DNA from: Pseudomonas sp. JAI120
Lineage (GTDB): Bacteria > Pseudomonadota > Gammaproteobacteria > Pseudomonadales > Pseudomonadaceae
Assembly (NCBI RefSeq): GCF_014207255.1
Contig: NZ_JACHCZ010000001.1
Location: forward strand, 234,583 to 298,582
Reading direction: 5' to 3'
DNA length: 64,000 bases
Shown here in pieces: positions 59,099-64,000 of this stretch. The notes below the pieces were generated by a model. It saw only the letters and a list, made by a program, of their open reading frames with translations. It ran no database searches and was not told where the DNA came from. Within the stretch, counting starts at the first letter, position 1; every line of letters starts with the position of its first letter. The position numbers and the translations under genes were made by a program.

Positions 59099-59998
59099 AT
59101 GCGTGGTCAAGCGTTGTCGACCTGGAACGAATGTGTGCGCGCGACCTGCGGTCGTTTCGACACGCGCTATGACCATTGCCAGAGCCTTTTCATCGGGGAA
59201 ATGCAACAGACGCTGGTGGGCACCACGGCGGTCGCCCACATTCGCAGCAATGCCAGTGTGATTGCCAAGGCCGCTCGCTCAAGCGGGCGCAGCTCATCGG
59301 CCCGGTGTTTTCTTGTGTTGCAACAGCAGGGCTCGATGATCATTGAGCTGGGCGACAAGGTGCTTGAACTGCACGCAGGTGACCTGGCTTTGCTGGACTT
59401 TTCCGGTGCGGTGAAAATGACCCCCAAGGGGTTGTTCGCCCATGTGTCGATCCCGTTGCCGTGTGAGTTGCTCAAGGGGCTGGACCGTAGCCGCTTCGGC
59501 AAGCTGTCGACCACGGGGGTGTGTGGCCAACTGCTTGGCACGCTGGTACGACAGGTCGCTGCGGGTGAGCTGGCCCAATGGTCTTGCCCGCAGGATGGTG
59601 ATGGTCTGCCAAGGGCGCTGGTTGCCTTGCTGGCCTCGGTGTTGGAGTACCGTGCGAGCGACCATTCGCCTGGGTGGCAGCTGCATGAAGTGCAATCCGT
59701 CATCCAGCAGCGGCTTGACTCACCCCGGCTGTCGCCGGCGTCGCTGGCCGAAGAGCTGGGCATCTCCAGCCGCCAGCTCTACAGGTTGTTTGAGGCGAGT
59801 GGCGACAGCGTCTGCCGCTATATTCTGCGTGAGCGGCTGTTGAAGGCCGCGCAGGACCTTCGCGATCCCGTTTGCGCACAGCGCTCGATCACCGATATCG
59901 GCAGCTATTGGGGCTTTGCTGATTCGGCGCATTTTTCCAAGACGTTCAAGAAGCAGACGGGGCTGACACCCAGTAGCTATCGGCGCCGCGGGCACTGA
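59099..59998 (+). CDS. AraC family transcriptional regulator (FeaR-like)
   Basis: The product has 299 residues. Its N-terminal AraC-binding-like domain (AARSSGRSSSARCFLVLQQQ, LELHAGDLALLDFSGAVKM) and C-terminal domain (LAEELGISSRQLYRLFEASG, IGSYWGFADSAHFSKTFKK) resemble FeaR of E. coli, which activates tyramine and phenylethylamine breakdown (TynA, FeaB). It closes the forward cluster and is convergent with the FeaB-like aldehyde dehydrogenase gene, which fits a FeaR-type role. Confidence 0.88.
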   Translation: MRGQALSTWNECVRATCGRFDTRYDHCQSLFIGEMQQTLVGTTAVAHIRSNASVIAKAARSSGRSSSARCFLVLQQQGSMIIELGDKVLELHAGDLALLDFSGAVKMTPKGLFAHVSIPLPCELLKGLDRSRFGKLSTTGVCGQLLGTLVRQVAAGELAQWSCPQDGDGLPRALVALLASVLEYRASDHSPGWQLHEVQSVIQQRLDSPRLSPASLAEELGISSRQLYRLFEASGDSVCRYILRERLLKAAQDLRDPVCAQRSITDIGSYWGFADSAHFSKTFKKQTGLTPSSYRRRGH

Positions 59999-60011
59999 GC
60001 CTGGTTGCGGC

Positions 60012-60036
60012 GTGGGAGCAGGCTCCCTCGCCACAG
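60012..60036. repeat. REP-type palindrome between convergent genes
   Basis: GTGGGAGCAGGCTCCCTCGC with the following CAC matches the Pseudomonas REP core, here as a single hairpin (GGGAGC-AG-GCTCCC). It lies in the 49-base gap between the FeaR-like and aldehyde dehydrogenase genes and may also act as a transcription terminator. Confidence 0.65.
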
Positions 60037-60047
60037 ATCCGATGTGG

Positions 60048-61535
60048 TCAATAGCGGATGATCACGGATTTCAGCTCGGTGTAGTCGTCGATAAACGCAC
60101 TGCCGAATTCACGCCCCATGCCAGACGCCTTCATCCCGCCAAACGGCACGCTCGGGTCGACAAATGTGTGCATGTTGACCCACACCGTACCCGCCTCGAT
60201 TCGCGGGATCAGGCGCAAGGCCCTGGACAAGTCGTTGGTCCAGATACTGGCTGTGAGGCCGAACGGGCTGTCGTTCATCAAGGTGACCAGTTCTTCTTCT
60301 TCATCGTCGAACGCCAGCACGCATACCACTGGGCCGAAGGTTTCCTCATGCAGCAGCGGATCATCCTTGCCGTTGGCGATGATCAGCGTCGGTTCCACGT
60401 AGTAACCGGCACGGTCCACGGCACGCGCACCGCATACCACCTGGTTGCTCTGCAGGGCACGGTCGAAAAAGCCGAGGATCTTGTCGAAGTGCGGCTTGTT
60501 CGACAGCGGGCCGAACTGAGCATGTTCATCCAGAGGCGAGCCTATGACCATCTGCGACAACATCGCCGCCATCTTCTGCGTCACCTGCTCGACGATGGAA
60601 CGGTGCACGAACAAACGCTCGGGGGCCGCGCACACCTGGCCCTGGTGCACATAGGCCGATTGCACGAAGCGCGCTACGGCGTCATCGACATTGGCATCGG
60701 CCAGCAGCGCGGCGGCATTCTTGCCGCCCAGCTCCAGGGTGACGCGGGTCAGGTCGGCGGCCATGGCGGCCTTGCCCACCGCGATGCCGGTGGGCACCGA
60801 ACCGGTGAACGACACCTTGCGCACGGCCTGGTGTTCGATCAACTGCTGGCCCACCTGGCCGCGCCCGTTGACCACGTTGATCACGCCCGGCGCAATTCCC
60901 GCCTCGATCGCCAGTTCCGCCAGGCGCAACAGGGACAGCGGTGTGTATTCGCTGGGTTTGAGCACCACCGTGCAGCCGGTGGTCAGCGCGGCGCCCAGTT
61001 TCCACACGCCTATCATCAGCGAGAAGTTCCACGGCACGATGGCCGCTACCACGCCCACGGGCTCGCGCAGGGTGTAGGCGCTGTACTGCTCACCCGCCAT
61101 GGAAGGGAACGACGGGGTCATTGTCTGGCCGCCGATCTTGGTCGCCCAGCCGGCGAAGTAGCGCAGGAACACCGCGCTCTGGCCCACTTCGATATGCCGC
61201 GACAGGTTGATCGATTTGCCGGAACTCAGGGTTTCCAATTGCGCCAGTTCTTCGCCGTTGGCTTCTATCAGATCTGCCAGACGGTTGAGCAGCACGCCGC
61301 GCTGGTAGGGGGTGACTTGCGCCCAGGCGCCCTTGAAGGCAGCGGTGGCGCTGTCGACGGCCAGGTTCACATCCTCGGCCTGGGCGTCACGCAGCTGCGC
61401 GACGGTCTCGCCGGTTCCGGGATCGACCACGCCGATGCGCTGGGTGGAGGCGCTGGTGTGCGCGACGCCATCGATGAAGTTGGAATGGTCGCGACCCAGG
61501 AAGGCAACGACTGAGGGCAGCAGGGCAATGTGCAT
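60048..61535 (-). CDS. Phenylacetaldehyde dehydrogenase-like (FeaB-type) aldehyde dehydrogenase
   Basis: The product has 495 residues from MHIALLPSV, chosen because GGAG lies seven bases upstream. It follows E. coli FeaB closely in layout: FIDGVAH then VVDPGTGETVAQL, ETLSSGKSINLSR, IVPWNFSLMIGVWK, FTGSVPTGIA, catalytic Glu in LELGGKNAA, catalytic Cys in HQGQVCAAPERLF, EETFGPVVCVL and FVDPSVPFGGMKASGMGREF. It should oxidise phenylacetaldehyde or 4-hydroxyphenylacetaldehyde to the arylacetic acid. The pseudogene at 7582-8260 is a broken relative. The convergent FeaR-like gene and the amine oxidase set nearby agree with an aromatic amine pathway. Confidence 0.9.
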   Translation of the reverse strand: MHIALLPSVVAFLGRDHSNFIDGVAHTSASTQRIGVVDPGTGETVAQLRDAQAEDVNLAVDSATAAFKGAWAQVTPYQRGVLLNRLADLIEANGEELAQLETLSSGKSINLSRHIEVGQSAVFLRYFAGWATKIGGQTMTPSFPSMAGEQYSAYTLREPVGVVAAIVPWNFSLMIGVWKLGAALTTGCTVVLKPSEYTPLSLLRLAELAIEAGIAPGVINVVNGRGQVGQQLIEHQAVRKVSFTGSVPTGIAVGKAAMAADLTRVTLELGGKNAAALLADANVDDAVARFVQSAYVHQGQVCAAPERLFVHRSIVEQVTQKMAAMLSQMVIGSPLDEHAQFGPLSNKPHFDKILGFFDRALQSNQVVCGARAVDRAGYYVEPTLIIANGKDDPLLHEETFGPVVCVLAFDDEEEELVTLMNDSPFGLTASIWTNDLSRALRLIPRIEAGTVWVNMHTFVDPSVPFGGMKASGMGREFGSAFIDDYTELKSVIIRY

Positions 61536-61672
61536 GGTGGCGCTCCAATGAAGGATTCGTCGCGCCCGGGGGCGCTCGAAAGACCCTTGCATTAAAAACC
61601 GATGCACGCGTGGCTGCTTGTTCGAGCCTGCCAGGAAATTGGTTATGCCTGACAGGTTGGGCCGCCGCTGAC

Positions 61673-62149
61673 CTAGGGTTCGCCGAGGTTGTCGAACACC
61701 GTTTCGAGCATGCGGTTCAGGCGCTGGATCTGCGCTTCGGTCATACCGGTGAAACTGCGCTTGAACAGGTCACCCGTGGCGACCTGGATACGTTCAATCG
61801 CCTCGCGCCCTTGTTCGGTGATGCGCACCTGCGTCACGCGGCCGTCGTCCTCGCAGGGCGCGGTGTCCACCAGGCCGTCTTCCTTCATGCGATACACCGT
61901 CTTGGTGATGGTCGAGAGCTTGGCGATGGCGTGGGTGGAAATTTCGGAAATGCTCGATTGGCCGTTCTCCTTGAGAATGAACAACACCCGCCAGCGCGGG
62001 ATATCCAGGCCGATTTTCTTCAGTGCCTTTTCCATGTACTGGCTGTAGCGACCATGCACCATGGCCAGCCAGTAGAACGGGAAATCCTCTTTGTGAAAGT
62101 CTTCACTGCCGGGGTCGTAGCGGCCTGCGTGTTTTTTGGGTGCGCTCAT
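61673..62149 (-). CDS. MarR family transcriptional regulator
   Basis: The product has 158 residues from MSAPKKHAGRYD; an upstream start would add 19 residues without a better ribosome site. The winged helix-turn-helix reads DIPRWRVLFILKENGQSSIS, AIAKLSTITKTVYRMKEDGL and DDGRVTQVRITEQG, the normal MarR pattern, flanked by dimerisation helices. MarR proteins usually repress adjacent genes until a small phenolic or other ligand binds. It is divergent from the amidase gene, its probable target, across 193 bases containing inverted repeats. Confidence 0.9.
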   Translation of the reverse strand: MSAPKKHAGRYDPGSEDFHKEDFPFYWLAMVHGRYSQYMEKALKKIGLDIPRWRVLFILKENGQSSISEISTHAIAKLSTITKTVYRMKEDGLVDTAPCEDDGRVTQVRITEQGREAIERIQVATGDLFKRSFTGMTEAQIQRLNRMLETVFDNLGEP

Positions 62150-62192
62150 GGTCTGCTCATGTCGGGGGCGGCGGCCAATCATAGACTTTTCT

Positions 62193-62262
62193 CGTGAATT
62201 CGGCACGGCTTTTGCCCGGACATCAGCCTGTTTGTGCTGGGGAATTTAGTTGACAATTCACG
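62193..62262. promoter_or_regulatory. Spaced 8-bp inverted repeat in the MarR/amidase divergent region
   Basis: CGTGAATT (62193-62200) and AATTCACG (62255-62262) are exact complements, 62 bases start to start, about six helical turns. The second arm is part of a further dyad TCAC-N10-GTGA (62258-62275). They lie between the MarR start (62149) and the amidase start (62343) and may be operator sites for the MarR protein. Confidence 0.4.
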
Positions 62263-62342
62263 TAATATTCGGTGAGTGTGAAAAAAAGGAAAGGGCGCAT
62301 CGGGCGCCCCCATTCCGCATTTCACAGTGAAGGTAACCCGAC

Positions 62343-63467
62343 ATGACCCTGGTGATTGAACAGCTTTTCCTTGGCGGCGATGGGCCGACCGTGATGGTCA
62401 AGGACACAATTGATCTGGCTGGTCTGCCTACCCGTGCATCGAGCCAGGCCCTTGAGGATGCCGCACCTGCCACGGTCCACGCCGATGTGGTGCAGGCGCT
62501 GCTGGAGAAGGGCTGTCGCCTGGTGGGGAAGACCAGCCTGCATGAACTGGCGTTTGGCACCACGGGCATCAATCACTGGACCGGCACTGCGCCCAATCCG
62601 CGTTTCCCCGGGCGTATTCCGGGCGGTTCCTCCAGTGGCTCGGCAGCTGCCGTGGCGGCCGGGCTGGCAGATTTTTCCCTGGGAACCGACACCGGCGGCT
62701 CTGTGCGCATACCGGCGTGTTGCTGTGGGGTGTTCGGCTTCAAGCCGACGTTCGGGCGGGTCAGCCGCCGTGGCGTAATGCCGGCGCACAGCAGCCTCGA
62801 CTGCGTCGGTCCGTTTGCCGCGAGCCTGCCGATGCTGGTCACGGCCATGCAGGTGATCGACGCCAGCTTCAAGCCGGTGTCGGCGCCGGACTCGCCGCGC
62901 CTGGGTGTCGTGACGGTGCAGGCTGGCGCCGCCGTACAGCGAGTGATCGATGCCGCCATCGCGGTGATCCGTCTACCCGGTGAACGTCTCACGCTGCCCA
63001 GCCTCAAGGCGGCCTATGACGCTGGCATGGTGGTAATCAACCGCGAAACGTTCGATGCCTGCGGTCACTTGCTGGAAACCGGCAAGGTGGGCGCCGACAT
63101 TGCCGCGCGCCTGGCCGCCGCCGGCAATACCACGGCGGCCGCGTTGGCCGAAGCCGAGCGGGTGCGCAGGCAGTTCACGGCCGAAGTCGACGCCGCCTTG
63201 CAGCATGTCGATGTGCTGGTACTGCCGACCATGCCTGACTTCCCCTTGACCCTGGCCGAGGCCACTGACACCCAGGCAGTGCTCGGAATGACCGCCTTCG
63301 TGCGCCCGTTCAATCTGTCGGGACACCCGGCGCTGAGCATTCCGCTGGCCAGCGCCGAAGGACTTCCGGTGGGCCTGCAACTGGTGGGGGCCAAGGGTGC
63401 CGATGAGCAACTGCTGGCAATTGCCGGCCGCCTGCTCGAGCGTCTGTATGCCGGGGGAGAGGTCTGA
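62343..63467 (+). CDS. Amidase, amidase-signature family
   Basis: The product has 374 residues, at the short end of the family. The Ser-cisSer-Lys triad is readable: Lys20 in VKDTIDL, the Gly/Ser loop GGSSSGSAAAVAAG with Ser96-97, and nucleophile Ser120 in DTGGSVRIPA. Short members of this kind include AtzF-, and 6-aminohexanoate-unlike hydrolases of small amides. It probably hydrolyses a small amide in the cytoplasm. It is divergent from the MarR gene and followed after one base by the SnoaL-like gene, so both are one operon. Confidence 0.9.
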   Translation: MTLVIEQLFLGGDGPTVMVKDTIDLAGLPTRASSQALEDAAPATVHADVVQALLEKGCRLVGKTSLHELAFGTTGINHWTGTAPNPRFPGRIPGGSSSGSAAAVAAGLADFSLGTDTGGSVRIPACCCGVFGFKPTFGRVSRRGVMPAHSSLDCVGPFAASLPMLVTAMQVIDASFKPVSAPDSPRLGVVTVQAGAAVQRVIDAAIAVIRLPGERLTLPSLKAAYDAGMVVINRETFDACGHLLETGKVGADIAARLAAAGNTTAAALAEAERVRRQFTAEVDAALQHVDVLVLPTMPDFPLTLAEATDTQAVLGMTAFVRPFNLSGHPALSIPLASAEGLPVGLQLVGAKGADEQLLAIAGRLLERLYAGGEV

Positions 63468-63468
63468 A

Positions 63469-63990
63469 ATGAACGCAACCATCCCGCGAGCGGACCTGGA
63501 GCGACGCCTGCGCCGTTTTGAAATCGAAGCCAGCGCCCGTGCCTGCATGAACCGCTACATGGTGCTGTGTGATGCGCTCGATGCACGCACGCCACTCCTC
63601 GAACTGGCCGGTCTGTTCACCCTTGATGCCGTGTGGGAGGGCAAAGGCGCGAAGTACGCCCACAGCTTCGGTGGCTATCGTGGACGCGAAGCGATTACCG
63701 CGATGTTCGCTGGTTACATGAAAACCCCGGCGCACTTTGCCCTCAACGTGCACTTCCTCACCAGCGAGCTGATCGAGGTGCAGGACGATACCGTGCTCGG
63801 CAGTTGGGTAATGTTGCAGACGTCCACCTTCGCCAGCGGCGCCTCCCACCTTAACGCCGCGCGCCTGAACGTGCGCTTTGCCGAGGAAGACGGGCAGTGG
63901 CGCATGGCGCACTTCCAGACCGAAAACCTGTTCAGCCGCCCGGTTGAGGCATGGAACAGCGACGCCGAGTTACCGGTGCCTCGCCAATAG
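63469..63990 (+). CDS. SnoaL-like/NTF2-fold protein
   Basis: The product has 173 residues, starting one base after the amidase stop, with GGGGGAGAGG upstream inside the amidase gene. The SnoaL_4-like pattern is present: helix RACMNRYMVLCDALD, then LFTLDAVWEGKGAKYAHSFG, GYRGREAITAMFAGYM helix, NVHFLTSELIEVQDDTVLGS and NVRFAEEDGQWRMAHFQTEN strands. Many such proteins are small-molecule dehydratases, isomerases or ring-hydroxylating dioxygenase small-subunit relatives. Coupled expression with the amidase suggests a shared substrate. Confidence 0.85.
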   Translation: MNATIPRADLERRLRRFEIEASARACMNRYMVLCDALDARTPLLELAGLFTLDAVWEGKGAKYAHSFGGYRGREAITAMFAGYMKTPAHFALNVHFLTSELIEVQDDTVLGSWVMLQTSTFASGASHLNAARLNVRFAEEDGQWRMAHFQTENLFSRPVEAWNSDAELPVPRQ

Positions 63991-64000
63991 CGCTCCCTTC

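Noticed and set aside
60012..61514. 500-codon forward open frame opposite the FeaB-like dehydrogenase
   Set aside because: Shadow of the real gene; sequence is His/Gln/Arg-rich without motifs.

Overview
The window reads as chromosomal DNA of a Pseudomonas, most likely of the P. fluorescens group. Support comes from the high GC content, REP-type GTGGGAGC repeats (38461-38543, 60012-60036), a small Pseudomonas-type protein at 49572-49769, and a dense supply of LysR, AraC, IclR, MarR and MerR regulators beside transporters and catabolic enzymes. No rRNA, tRNA or CRISPR array was seen. This taxonomic call is inference from pattern recognition, not from a database search.

Layout: 1-1564 holds a universal stress protein (cut by the window edge) divergent from a TerC-family membrane protein. 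1574-8940 is a scarred accessory zone: an IS3-family remnant, a large orphan superfamily 1 helicase, a truncated gene, an NAD-dependent epimerase/reductase overlapping a MerR regulator tail to tail, a broken aldehyde dehydrogenase and a second transposase scrap. 8938-23734 is an accessory block bounded by two directly repeated ~105-bp sequences (8594-8698 and 24163-24266). It contains a GNAT-like protein, an orphan chorismate mutase, an unusual dehydrogenase-hydrolase fusion, LysR, a DHA2 exporter, an SDR and a SnoaL-like protein; then a two-component system divergent from an OB-fold-like exported protein, a cytochrome b561-type protein and a Tat-exported molybdoenzyme; then RidA, AraC and SDR genes.

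24537-37612 has a cytochrome b561, an aminotransferase-aldehyde dehydrogenase pair with its AraC regulator, a chemoreceptor, an SmvA-like exporter, and a permease-dehydrogenase-porin operon. 38686-47164 is the most striking region: eight tightly spaced genes in one direction (ThDP decarboxylase, aldehyde dehydrogenase, an SDR without the catalytic residues, an Asp-box beta-propeller, a VOC protein, a DUF1185 protein, an MhpA-like flavoprotein hydroxylase, an MhpD-like hydratase) between an IclR and an AraC regulator. It looks like a catabolic pathway for an aromatic or related 2-oxo acid that I cannot match to a described operon.

48258-52581 carries an ATPase-less ABC membrane domain, small proteins, a BaeSR/AdeRS-like two-component system and an AraC regulator. 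52765-61535 groups an ornithine-cyclodeaminase-like protein, RidA, an FAD amine oxidase, a hydrolase, two MFS transporters, a FeaR-like regulator and a FeaB-like aldehyde dehydrogenase, consistent with aromatic amine breakdown. The window ends with a MarR regulator divergent from an amidase and a SnoaL-like protein.
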